From a virus: DNA of 54,960 bases. A program made the position numbers and the translations under genes. Shown here piece after piece: positions 22,978-32,261 of the stretch. The DNA lies in IMG/VR virus record IMGVR_UViG_3300020457_000012, positions 1-54,960 of that record. One strand, given 5' to 3'. Under the pieces are notes generated by a model. It saw only the letters and a program-made list of their open reading frames with translations. It had not been told where the DNA came from and did not search any database. How positions within the stretch are numbered: position 1 is the first letter of the stretch; each line of letters starts with the position of its first letter.

Positions 22978-25649
22978 TAAAAATCCCCGAGAGGTTGGGT
23001 ATTTCGTCTCAACTGGTTAGCACTGCCTTGCTTTTGTCCCGTGAGACCAAAGTTGTCAGCTAATTGAGACCAATTAGATTGCAATTGAGTTAACTCACGG
23101 ATGCTGTCCTTTAAACGCTCAACCCGGTCTTGGCTTGTTAATGGGTCGGCTAAAGCGGACTCTTTCAAATCAATAGCATCCTGCAGTCTTGCAGTCATTT
23201 TTTCAGAATTTAAACGAACTTTTTGCGTAGTTAAAAACGGACTGCCGGGATTAAATAACAGACTACTTATTTCTCGTCTAAGTCCTTCAGAATCTTTGCC
23301 AGCTAATTCTTTTAAGGCAGCAGTCTTAGTTTGATTCATGAGATAATTCATGCTTTCTACGGCCTCTGCTGATTCAGGATTCTTGGGAATAAAGTTTCCG
23401 CCGAAAGCTTCTACAAGTACACCAAAACCACCATCAACTAGAGTTCTTCCCATCCAATCAGTAAAACCAATGGCGTCTTCCATATTAACACCAGATTCTT
23501 CTGCGCTTAAAATAATATTTGGTTTTTTAAAGCGGGCGACAACTGACTCAAAAGGGTCAGTTTGAGGCGGCAAGAGCCCATAATCTGAGAAGTTGGGGTC
23601 TTTCTGTCTTGCTTTAGCAATAGCACCAATCACATAATCAGGCACTGCATTTTTCTGTACAACTACACCGCCACTTCCATCAGGGTTGGGGACTAGAACG
23701 CTTGATGACTGTATTGCTGCCAAATTAGTATCAAAATCCATTTGCATCTGTGGGGTCCACTCTTGGTCCTGCCCACTTGCCCAAGCGTCCAATTTTAATG
23801 CAAGAGGTTGAATATTGGCGTAAGCGTTCTTTTTAGTAACGTCCTTACTTGGTTTTTCTGGTAAATAATATGCCCCGCCAGTTTGATCAGGATTGAGAGC
23901 TGCTAACATTTCAGCATCGTTTTTAACTAACTTCATTTCACCTGCTTCATTAAACATGGGCAGAGGGTCAAAGTTGCTTGCAACAATAACGCTACCTGTT
24001 GGGAACAGCGCAACAGCTTTGTTGCCCAAAGTCTTTATCATATCCTTATTGAATGGAAAGAAGTCCTGTTGAATAAACTGATTGTATTCATCTGGAGTTT
24101 TTGCGTATTTCTTTTCAAATCCAGTTCCGTCAGCTTTTGGCTTCACAAGCACTGTAGTTACGAAGTCTTCAGGTGTAATGGTAGAAAAGCCTTGGGCATT
24201 GAAATTATTTAAATCACCTTCAGTGAAGGCAATTTTCTCTTCCCGTTTGCCGTCATCACCAATTTTAAACATAGCCTTTGGAGTTGAAAGTTTACCTCTA
24301 TCATAATTGGTGCGACTGACGAGTGAAGTCCGTCTGGTTTTCAACGTCTTTAACTCGTCTGTGCTCATGGGCGGTATGGCGTCTCCAGCGTTATAAACTT
24401 TGCCGCCTATTGTTACAGGCTCAGACGCAATTAAGTCACTTGTTATAGGAGAGGTATCCTCTTTCACAAGCTTGAATAAAGTTCTTGAAGTACCTAAAGA
24501 GCTTAGTTCATTAGACCCAAGGCTTATCTCGTCTCCAGGGTTTATTGTTCCAATTCCTGGAAGAGTTAAGGGCTCCTCGCCTTCGTATTTATATTCGGCC
24601 TGTGCCCCAGCAGCTTGAGGTTTTGGAGGGTCTTTTACTTCTTTTAATTGCGTTCTTATAGACTTGAATACAGTGTTTAACTCATTTCCTCCAATTGGAA
24701 AGGTCTGACCCGGCTGTATAGTTCCTACACCAGGAATATCAGCGGGTTCTTTGCCTTCGTATCTGTAATCTTTAGTTGTGCCTGCACCAAGCGGTTTTTG
24801 AGGTTTTGGTGTGCCATCTTGTATTTTTATGCCACCCCGAAATACATCATATTCAGGATTAACCGCTTCTATCTTTTGAGACGCTGTATACTGATCGCTT
24901 GCCATGTCCAGAGCAGCGGCTTTAGCAGCAGCTTCACGCTTATTCTTTGCTTCTCTTACCGAAGCACCAGAAGTAGCCAATAAGGGACCAATAGGCATCA
25001 AGGCTTCTGCAACGGGAACTCCTTGTGCTATTTGCAATCCTGCAGGGGCTAAACCTCCTAACAGAAGGTTAGCCAACGCCTGTTTTCTGTCTGCCTCTTC
25101 ATCCCCGCCGTAAATCTGACGAGCTAACTCTAAGTTTTTATTATAAAAATCCATTAGCTTAGGAGAAGAGGGGGCAGCTTTACCCCTTCCGCCTGCCATG
25201 CCCTGCTGTATTGCGTTCATCAAAGGCTGCGTTATTGTCTGGGCTTGACCCCCGTTACTAAACTTTTGCACGATACCTTGTGTCATCTCCTTGGTCACAG
25301 GAGTGTCCATAGCCCGTTGCGCTATTTGACCAATACCTTGGTCAACAGGGGCCTGTGCCTCACGCATCTGCATTACAGGCTGTACCAACGTAACCACAGA
25401 TTCAGGTGTCTTGTTAGCGTCCTTCATGCCCACAATGCCGCCAAGCTCCTGCCTGCGCTCCTTCATGGTGCGCTCATCACCGCGCATCGCGTTCATTAAT
25501 TCTACAGGGTCCTTTGCTGCAGCAATGCCGCCCATTGCGTCAGACATGACTTTTTCGCCAGCCTTTTTCATCAGCATTTGCTCTGCTTGCTTTACTGGCT
25601 GATCCGTGGGCCGTGAGCCGCGAAACATGTTTCTGTCATAAACAGACAT
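22977..25649 (-). CDS. large internal-virion-like protein with three repeats, 890 aa
   Basis: The N-terminal 250 residues are Gln/Ala/Met-rich and helical. Then three tandem units of about 55-60 residues follow, each with YEGKEP/YEGEEP or ASEPVTI, an IPGVGTI/LPGIGTI turn, a PG and a NEL or DEL helix. The third unit is degenerate. The rest is mixed and ends Gln/Asn-rich. No enzymatic motif. Overlaps its neighbours by one base on each side. Probable virion component delivered with DNA, by context. Confidence 0.65.
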   Translation of the reverse strand: MSVYDRNMFRGSRPTDQPVKQAEQMLMKKAGEKVMSDAMGGIAAAKDPVELMNAMRGDERTMKERRQELGGIVGMKDANKTPESVVTLVQPVMQMREAQAPVDQGIGQIAQRAMDTPVTKEMTQGIVQKFSNGGQAQTITQPLMNAIQQGMAGGRGKAAPSSPKLMDFYNKNLELARQIYGGDEEADRKQALANLLLGGLAPAGLQIAQGVPVAEALMPIGPLLATSGASVREAKNKREAAAKAAALDMASDQYTASQKIEAVNPEYDVFRGGIKIQDGTPKPQKPLGAGTTKDYRYEGKEPADIPGVGTIQPGQTFPIGGNELNTVFKSIRTQLKEVKDPPKPQAAGAQAEYKYEGEEPLTLPGIGTINPGDEISLGSNELSSLGTSRTLFKLVKEDTSPITSDLIASEPVTIGGKVYNAGDAIPPMSTDELKTLKTRRTSLVSRTNYDRGKLSTPKAMFKIGDDGKREEKIAFTEGDLNNFNAQGFSTITPEDFVTTVLVKPKADGTGFEKKYAKTPDEYNQFIQQDFFPFNKDMIKTLGNKAVALFPTGSVIVASNFDPLPMFNEAGEMKLVKNDAEMLAALNPDQTGGAYYLPEKPSKDVTKKNAYANIQPLALKLDAWASGQDQEWTPQMQMDFDTNLAAIQSSSVLVPNPDGSGGVVVQKNAVPDYVIGAIAKARQKDPNFSDYGLLPPQTDPFESVVARFKKPNIILSAEESGVNMEDAIGFTDWMGRTLVDGGFGVLVEAFGGNFIPKNPESAEAVESMNYLMNQTKTAALKELAGKDSEGLRREISSLLFNPGSPFLTTQKVRLNSEKMTARLQDAIDLKESALADPLTSQDRVERLKDSIRELTQLQSNWSQLADNFGLTGQKQGSANQLRRNTQPLGDF
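25601..25626. repeat. dispersed CCGTGGGCCG repeat, copy 3
   Basis: GATCCGTGGGCCGTG followed by AGCCGCGA, in the 5-prime end of the 890-aa gene; joins both flanking variants of copies 1 and 2. Confidence 0.4.
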
Positions 25650-26473
25650 TATCCAAATAACCCTAACTGATTAGCACCTGACGCGGCAGACAAACCTGCA
25701 ATACCATAACCAAACAATTGTTGCATTGGGCTCGCTTCATTAGGAGCAGTGCCGTCTGTAAAAGTCATTGCGCTACTTGGTGCGCCTTGATAAATGTCAG
25801 ATAAGAACCCAATTCGTTGGTAAGGCTCCATCATTTGTTGTGTTTGGGTTTGACGCAAAGTATCAAATTCGGCTTGGTTCTGTGCCTGTTCCCTTGCACC
25901 TAAATCAAATTGGAAGCCTATGCCGCTTTGGTCTGCGCCCTGTTGAACTTGCCCTAAACTTGCAATGCCTGTAGCAGCTTGACCCAAACGATTCAAAGCA
26001 TCGTTATACCCTTGTGAGCGGAGCTTTGCCCCCAAATCTCCAGCATCTCTTGCAGCTTCTGCAGCAAGAACGCCCTGTAGCAAGGCTCCACGAGCACCGC
26101 CATAAGCCCCTTGGCCCATTGCTGCGTCTTCAAACTGCTTGGACTGTTGTCTGGCTTGATCAAAAATATCTTGTTGAGACCTTTGAATTACTTCGCCAAC
26201 GTAAGGGTCCATAGCGGCTTGTATTGCTGCGGGGTCTGCACCAACGGTGGCTGCAAGGTAATCTCTAGCTAAATCAAAATCTGCTGTCGGGTCGAACATG
26301 GTGTCGCCCCGCCGCAAAGCTTCTTTTTGCAGATCAGTTAGCCCAGCAATTTCATAATCAGGTAAATCTAATTGAATGTCAGCTAATTCTTTAGCTGAGT
26401 CCAACAACCCAAGTTTACGAGCCTCTATCTCAGGAGATTCCTGTGTTATTTGCCTTATTGTTTGTGAAGACAT
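25649..26473 (-). CDS. virion-associated protein, 274 aa
   Basis: Gln/Ala/Gly-rich helical protein with the pattern QQDIFDQARQQSKQFEDAAMGQGAYGG and long amphipathic helices, as in many small internal virion proteins of marine phages. No catalytic motif. One-base overlaps with both neighbours put it in the virion operon. Role inferred from context only. Confidence 0.62.
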   Translation of the reverse strand: MSSQTIRQITQESPEIEARKLGLLDSAKELADIQLDLPDYEIAGLTDLQKEALRRGDTMFDPTADFDLARDYLAATVGADPAAIQAAMDPYVGEVIQRSQQDIFDQARQQSKQFEDAAMGQGAYGGARGALLQGVLAAEAARDAGDLGAKLRSQGYNDALNRLGQAATGIASLGQVQQGADQSGIGFQFDLGAREQAQNQAEFDTLRQTQTQQMMEPYQRIGFLSDIYQGAPSSAMTFTDGTAPNEASPMQQLFGYGIAGLSAASGANQLGLFG

Positions 26474-27918
26474 TATGCTCTAGCCTCTAAATTACGCATT
26501 AAACCATACATATTATCTATGCCTTTATCTATACTCCCCCCACCCGCAGCTCTTACAGCATCACGAGTCATTACAAACTCTCCGTCCATCAACATAGCAG
26601 GCACGTCATCTTTTGTGCCGGACCCTTCTCCAGGCCCAATTCCACCGTTACGACGCGGAAAGTAGTCAACTTCCCCGCCATCTTTAAAATTCATCATTGG
26701 CATAAAGGGGCGTCCTGCTGCCATAGCTCCAAGGCCTTTAAAAAGTGGCTCAGGGGCAGGGTCTCCATGTGTCGATGGCATATTTCTACCCAACTGGCTC
26801 TCCATAGGTCGACCAAACTGATCCGTTCCAGACCCTGTATCCATTGGCATATACTGTGGAGTTGGAAAACCAAGAGAAGCCATGTCCCCCAAAGAAAGTT
26901 GAGGGGTCTGTGAGGAAGGTATTGCCATGTTATTGATAGGAGACATGCCTGTCATTATTCCAGACCCACCAGACCCAGTGGTGATACTACGCAGACCGTC
27001 TGCCATTTGTCTGCTTTGGTTAGATAAGTCCATCAAACCGCCAACCACGCCTCCTTGGGCATACTTTTTAGCAAGCTGAGGAGAAATCTTTTGTTGAACA
27101 CCTTCAGGTAATTTAGAGAAACCTTTATATTTATCAGGAACTTTAGTGGAGCCCCCGTCTTCAAAGTTGCGAATGGAAGGTTTAAGAATGTCTTCCATCG
27201 TTGATCTATATGCGTAAGGGTCTAAATTCGCGACTCTAAACTGATCTGAATCCACTGTTTCAAGAGGGCTTAAACCTTCGCCTTCTTCCTCTTCCTCGCT
27301 GAATAGGGTCATCGCACCTAAACCTAACGCAGCAGGGACCCCAAAACGCTGGAGGACGCTTGGGTTAAGTTCTTTTTGCAACTCCGCCATAGCCTGCTTG
27401 TCGGTAGCTCCTGCAGCTATCTTATCTGCATAATTTTGCGACCCCCTAATGGCGTCAGCATCGTAGGTTTCAGGTAACAAGTAACTTGTTTGTTTTTCAA
27501 GGGTTGGAAGCCCCAGACCTTCATCAGACGTAGCTGCTTCAAACGCTTGCGCTCTTCCTGCTTCCGTTTGAAGCGGGTCATATTCAAAAGGCTTTTGCGT
27601 ACCACCTATTAAAGTGGAAGTGCTTTCACGCAAAGGACGAGAGAATACGCCTCTTGTAGCGTCAAAGTCAGCTCTTAAATTATCTGCAAAACTTTTGTCG
27701 CCCATAAATCCTACTTTAAGAGCACCAATGCCCCCACCAAGGGCTGCAGACTTCAATGCGTCCTTTGCATCACCCCCCTGTAACAAGGTGCCAATGCCTG
27801 CACCAAGAGCACCAGATGCAACCGCACCCAATCCCGGTAGAAAGGCATTGATAGCTACAGGCAGTACAATTGGGGCTACATCCCCAATAACATCTTTGAT
27901 TTTATCGAAAAGACCCAT
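26473..27918 (-). CDS. virion-associated protein with Gly/Ala-rich N-terminus and conserved C-terminal motif, 481 aa
   Basis: Residues 1-60 (MGLFDKIKDVIGDVAPIVLP, then repeated GAG) form a hydrophobic Gly/Ala segment that could insert in a membrane. The middle is disordered and Met/Pro-rich. Near the C-terminus GSGTKDDVPAMLMDGEFVMT is a motif shared by many large phage virion proteins of unknown role. Likely an ejected or tail-associated protein. Confidence 0.65.
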   Translation of the reverse strand: MGLFDKIKDVIGDVAPIVLPVAINAFLPGLGAVASGALGAGIGTLLQGGDAKDALKSAALGGGIGALKVGFMGDKSFADNLRADFDATRGVFSRPLRESTSTLIGGTQKPFEYDPLQTEAGRAQAFEAATSDEGLGLPTLEKQTSYLLPETYDADAIRGSQNYADKIAAGATDKQAMAELQKELNPSVLQRFGVPAALGLGAMTLFSEEEEEGEGLSPLETVDSDQFRVANLDPYAYRSTMEDILKPSIRNFEDGGSTKVPDKYKGFSKLPEGVQQKISPQLAKKYAQGGVVGGLMDLSNQSRQMADGLRSITTGSGGSGIMTGMSPINNMAIPSSQTPQLSLGDMASLGFPTPQYMPMDTGSGTDQFGRPMESQLGRNMPSTHGDPAPEPLFKGLGAMAAGRPFMPMMNFKDGGEVDYFPRRNGGIGPGEGSGTKDDVPAMLMDGEFVMTRDAVRAAGGGSIDKGIDNMYGLMRNLEARA

Positions 27919-28142
27919 TATGCAACCTTTATTGTGCCACCATCATTATACAGTGCCCCTGTCTCAAGTCCAGTGGCAGACGTAGGTAAGTCAGTCAAAG
28001 TTATGGTAGAAGCTCTTATCGGTCCAGGATTACGCTCCTGCTCAATAAAAGTCTGTATTGCCCGCACCAAATCCACCAGGTAATTTTGTTCATATTCTGG
28101 CGGTGGTTCAGGTAATCTTGGTGGCGGTTGAGTGCTTGCCAT
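27918..28142 (-). CDS. small Pro-rich virion-module protein, 74 aa
   Basis: The N-terminal 20 residues are Pro-rich (STQPPPRLPEPPPEYEQN); the rest has a helix and a beta-turn end, TGLETGALYNDGG, seen in phage fibre or tail junction peptides. Sits between the nozzle-like gene and the 481-aa gene with one-base overlaps. Role unknown. Confidence 0.6.
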   Translation of the reverse strand: MASTQPPPRLPEPPPEYEQNYLVDLVRAIQTFIEQERNPGPIRASTITLTDLPTSATGLETGALYNDGGTIKVA

Positions 28143-31100
28143 TATCTCCTGCCATCTTGTCTGACATCTACCCTTGGGCTACCCAGCTTCCATTTAGACC
28201 CTATTGCATCTGATTCTACACGAAGTGCAAAGGAACGTCCACGAACTCTTACATCTAATTGATTTGTAAATTTTTCAACAGGAACAGAGGCGGTGCGAAT
28301 CGCCGGAACTGCTGAACTTTGATCAAAATCTGCCCCAGGATAATTACGACCTTTTATTGTAAAAGTTGCCTGTGGCGAAGACAAAGCAACCGAACCATCA
28401 AATGTTAAATCAGGAATTACTCTGCTCACATAAGTGAACCTATCCCCGTCACCAATGTCTATGCCTGCAGATTCAATGAATGAGTTCATGGCGGTGCCGT
28501 CGTCGTCATAGCCAAGCTCATGGTTGTAAAGAAAACCATCTGCCGTGGCTAAGGGAAAGAGCCGTGTGCCGCGATCCAACCACGCTGTTCTAGAAAGTGT
28601 GCCAAAATACCAAACTTTTTCGCTATAATTAAAGGTTACATACTTGTCATTTTCAGAAGCACTTTCAGATGGATAAAACCAAATTACCTCACTAAACTCT
28701 GTATTCACTCCCACCACTACTTTATTTCGTTCCTCAAGGTTGAAATCCAAAAATACTTTGTCGCGAACAGTGCAAGGTAGGGTTTGAGTGCGACCGTCAT
28801 AAACGTAAAAAGTATCAATGCCCATCCAAAAAACAAAATCTTCTGTCGCTGCGGCTGCATTTGGGCTCATAATAGTAATATTACTTGAAATTTGTTGAAG
28901 ACCAAACACGTTTGGCTCCCCTACAAATCTCATTGACGTCAGTGCGGTGTCTGTCCAAACAAGTATTTCACGTTTTGTTTCAATAGCTTGCATAAAAGTA
29001 GATCCTGCACCTAAAGGTAAAGTTCCTGCCGTATTGTTTACAGTCGGGAAAAAATCTGTGGGCAGTTCTCTTGATGAAAATCTTATTAAAAGCGGGTCTT
29101 GTATGCCGTTTCCATTTATGTCAGAAGCACTTGAGCCTATGTCATCTGCGCCAAAAGCAATAACATGACGTTGTGTGTCTGAAACTAGAACTTGTTTGCA
29201 TTTAGTAGGAATGCTTGTTCTTGTTCCCGGTCGAGTGTTTAATGGAATTGCACGAGAGGCCAGTGTGCTTGTCCTGTCCCAATAGTATATTTGGTCATCT
29301 CTTGGATTTAATATTAAATCTTCAACAAAGTTATCGTGAGACCATAATCTTATTTGATTACGAGTAGTAACCCCTCCAGATGCAGCGTCACCCCACCCGG
29401 CAAAGTCATTAATTGGGTCAGCATTACCTTTTGCTAACCGCACAATAGAACCGTCAGCGTGAGTTGCAGCTACAGTCGGGCCAAAAGTATTGACGTTTGA
29501 ACTTGTTTGAGTACCTGCATACCCTCTTGTGCACCCAGTCAAATCATTTGTAACCGCTGTAATTGTAAAGGTTACGTCATTAAGAGGGGTTGCACCACCT
29601 AACGTGTTACCAGTTATTGTAATAGTGTCCCCAACTGCGTAACCACTCCCAGCGGTGGTTGCGGTGACTGACGTGTATGTTGTTGATCCTGCAACAACAG
29701 TAAATTCTGCGCCTGTGCCGCTGCCGCTTGTGCTTGCTTGAGCCTTACCTGTATGCGTGGCTGCTCCAGCCGATCCACCAGAGGCTGTTATAGATCCTAC
29801 TGTTTTGACACCAGTGCTTGATACGCCGCCTACAAGTATAAGCTCATTGTCTATTAAGATTACATCATTGGCAACTATACCAGTTGTGCTAGTCAGTGTA
29901 ATTGTGGTGTCAGAGGAGCTAAGAGTTCCACCTTCGTTCAAGGTTGTTTGTAAAGCACCAGAAGTAACCCCGTAATATTGTCCAGCACCCCAACCTGTAC
30001 CTCCCACGGTTGTATTTAAACCTACGTTTATCTGATATTCTGCTGTGGTGTTGTTTACAAGACTGTCTACTCGAAATGTTTTAGAACTTGCGCCTGCTGC
30101 GCCCGCTCCGAGTGCAAGAAATAAAGAAAAAGTATCACCTACCTTGTACCCACTTCCTCCGTTACTTACAGAGTTTGCTCCACTAAAAGTGTAAAAAAAT
30201 CGAAAAGTAAACGCAGTCGTTGGATTACTTTGTGTTTGAGTGGGAGTAAAGCCTACAGTATTTTGAGTAAAGTTTGCAGTAAAGCCTGTCCCAGGCCCTG
30301 CGTTAGGTTGAGTTAAATCAAAAGTATGTGGTTCAACAGAAGTTATATTTAAAACAAGATCATTCGCTGTTGTTGCCCCGCCAAGACTTGTTCCTGCAAT
30401 TGTTATGTTTTCATTTACGTCGTAACCATCACCGCCATCTGTAACCGCATCTACAGTATATCCGCCAGAACCATCTGTTGTAATGGTAAATTTAGCCCCC
30501 GCACCTGCACCAGACGACGTGCCTGTGACGTTTGTAAACGTAGCACTGCCTGTAGAAGTCCCGGAGGTAACACTCACTGTTTTTACAGGATTACTGTTTT
30601 CTGCAGGGTTTACACCAGATACTTGGTCGGCATTTGTGGGGTCAATGGAAGAAATTGGGCCAATTACACTTGATTGTTGTTGAGATTGAGCGGTAATGGA
30701 CATAGTTTCAATGCTGCTGGACGCTCCGTCTGAAATATCTCCGTCAAGGGAAGTTACAGTAATGGTGAGATTGTTAGTTGGTGTAGAGCCGCCAAGAGAA
30801 GCACCTGGAATGGTTATCGTATCATTTACTGCATAGCCCGTGCCTATCTTTGTCACAGTTACAGAGCCATAACTTGAGCCACCTGCAACCACAGTAAATT
30901 CTGCACCTGTCCCACTACCGCTTGTTGCGCTCTGCGTTTTTTCAGTGTGCGTAGCTGAACCAGCAGAAGTGCCAGCGAAGGTTGTTTGTCTTACTCCAGT
31001 AATATTAGCTGTTGCGGTTAATGTGATCTGATAATTATCTGCATCAAGCACAGCAGTTATTCGATGTTCTGTATTAAGTAAAGCTGCAGTTATATTTGGA

Positions 31101-31510
31101 CCTAAAGATTCTGCTCCAGAAAAAGTTACAAAATCATTTTCTGCTGCACCGTGTCCAGGGTTTGTTACTTTAATAATATTTGAATTATTTGTAGAGGTAA
31201 AAAACACTTCTCCTGGGGAAGTAGTGGTTCTTACAGGAGTAATATCATTAAATCTTTGCCCCTCTTCAATATAATACTTTATTTCGGATCCTAGCCCTAG
31301 AAAGTCGGAGCCGTCTAACGCAATCCAGTTATGAAGACCGCGAACCGTACCCAAGTAAGTGCTGCTACTATACTTGGACCAACCGCCCATTTTTTCAGGG
31401 TAGCCAAACCGAAACCTAATTTTGTCACAATCGCGCCACCCACCTTCATTGGAATATGAAGTAATGTCCGTATTAATACCAGGTTGAAATTGTAACTTTG
31501 TTAACGCCAT
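28142..31510 (-). CDS. tail nozzle/stabilisation-like protein with large repeated beta insert, 1122 aa
   Basis: The N-terminus (FQPGINTDITSYSNEGGW, then DCDKIRFRFGYPEKMGGW) and C-terminal half (LQQISSNITIMSPNAAAA, AWLDRGTRLFPLATADG) match the large nozzle or tail-tube-closing protein of P22-like and marine podoviruses. Residues about 180-700 are an insert with at least three Thr/Gly-rich units, each carrying GTGAEFTVVAG or GAGAKFTI followed by GYAVGDTITI or GYDVNENITI and then LGG. The insert probably forms extra beta domains outside the tube. It follows the fibre array in the operon. Confidence 0.75.
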   Translation of the reverse strand: MALTKLQFQPGINTDITSYSNEGGWRDCDKIRFRFGYPEKMGGWSKYSSSTYLGTVRGLHNWIALDGSDFLGLGSEIKYYIEEGQRFNDITPVRTTTSPGEVFFTSTNNSNIIKVTNPGHGAAENDFVTFSGAESLGPNITAALLNTEHRITAVLDADNYQITLTATANITGVRQTTFAGTSAGSATHTEKTQSATSGSGTGAEFTVVAGGSSYGSVTVTKIGTGYAVNDTITIPGASLGGSTPTNNLTITVTSLDGDISDGASSSIETMSITAQSQQQSSVIGPISSIDPTNADQVSGVNPAENSNPVKTVSVTSGTSTGSATFTNVTGTSSGAGAGAKFTITTDGSGGYTVDAVTDGGDGYDVNENITIAGTSLGGATTANDLVLNITSVEPHTFDLTQPNAGPGTGFTANFTQNTVGFTPTQTQSNPTTAFTFRFFYTFSGANSVSNGGSGYKVGDTFSLFLALGAGAAGASSKTFRVDSLVNNTTAEYQINVGLNTTVGGTGWGAGQYYGVTSGALQTTLNEGGTLSSSDTTITLTSTTGIVANDVILIDNELILVGGVSSTGVKTVGSITASGGSAGAATHTGKAQASTSGSGTGAEFTVVAGSTTYTSVTATTAGSGYAVGDTITITGNTLGGATPLNDVTFTITAVTNDLTGCTRGYAGTQTSSNVNTFGPTVAATHADGSIVRLAKGNADPINDFAGWGDAASGGVTTRNQIRLWSHDNFVEDLILNPRDDQIYYWDRTSTLASRAIPLNTRPGTRTSIPTKCKQVLVSDTQRHVIAFGADDIGSSASDINGNGIQDPLLIRFSSRELPTDFFPTVNNTAGTLPLGAGSTFMQAIETKREILVWTDTALTSMRFVGEPNVFGLQQISSNITIMSPNAAAATEDFVFWMGIDTFYVYDGRTQTLPCTVRDKVFLDFNLEERNKVVVGVNTEFSEVIWFYPSESASENDKYVTFNYSEKVWYFGTLSRTAWLDRGTRLFPLATADGFLYNHELGYDDDGTAMNSFIESAGIDIGDGDRFTYVSRVIPDLTFDGSVALSSPQATFTIKGRNYPGADFDQSSAVPAIRTASVPVEKFTNQLDVRVRGRSFALRVESDAIGSKWKLGSPRVDVRQDGRR
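28557..28576. repeat. dispersed CCGTGGGCCG repeat, diverged copy 4
   Basis: AGAGCCGTGTGCCGCGA, one base different from copy 2 over 16 bases, inside the nozzle-like gene (encodes DRGTRLF on the minus strand). Confidence 0.35.
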
Positions 31511-31517
31511 GTGTTAC

Positions 31518-32243
31518 CTATGTGGGTTGCGGAACATTGTTTAAACTTAATAAATTAATCATAAAACCTTGTTTTCCAATACTTACTGGGGACTTTGCGG
31601 AAAACCTGTACCATCTATGATTTGAATTTATGTTTTGGTAATACAAACTTACCACAGATGGGTTATTGGGGTAAGCTGCTCCTGTATAAGATACGTTACT
31701 GATGCTTCCATTAGTATTCCAATTTATTCGCCAATAGAGAGTATTTCCAAGACTTCCGTGGTAAATACACCTGAATTTTAATACCTCATCGGTTACTGTT
31801 GAACTATCGGTACCTCCGTACAAAACTACATTGTCTGTCAAAGCGGAAACATCCTCATTTTGACCAACTCCAAAAGAAAGCGTGGTTATAAATCCTGTTC
31901 CTGCGCGAAACACGGGTTGATAATAACGCACATTATTACTGGTATTTCCTGAATAAGCGTAGGGTGTACCCGTCACTGAATCTGAAGCCGCTAATCCTAC
32001 TCCAGAAAAACTTGCTGTAGGATCATACCGCATACTAAATTTAATGCTTCTGTTTGAAGTTCCGCCTGAACTTCTAAAATTACTAAAACTCAATGGCCCG
32101 CTTGTGGGTACATTCACTGTTGTTGCATTAGTGGGTACAATACCTGCTCCCTTGTAGTACTCTCCCAATCCATCCGGCTGAGTACCACCGAATACAGTTC
32201 TTATGTCCGACATGTTTATTGCGCCAGAATCAGGTATAGGCAT
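31518..32243 (-). CDS. tail fibre-type protein, 241 aa
   Basis: Starts MPIPDSGAINMSDIRTVFGG and has SGPLSFSNFRSS at about residues 50-60, the N-terminal signature common to many short phage fibre proteins. The rest is beta-rich with no repeats. It ends the array of fibre genes, 7 bases before the nozzle-like gene. Likely a virion surface or receptor-contact protein. Confidence 0.65.
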   Translation of the reverse strand: MPIPDSGAINMSDIRTVFGGTQPDGLGEYYKGAGIVPTNATTVNVPTSGPLSFSNFRSSGGTSNRSIKFSMRYDPTASFSGVGLAASDSVTGTPYAYSGNTSNNVRYYQPVFRAGTGFITTLSFGVGQNEDVSALTDNVVLYGGTDSSTVTDEVLKFRCIYHGSLGNTLYWRINWNTNGSISNVSYTGAAYPNNPSVVSLYYQNINSNHRWYRFSAKSPVSIGKQGFMINLLSLNNVPQPT

Positions 32244-32261
32244 AGTTTTATACTCCTATAT

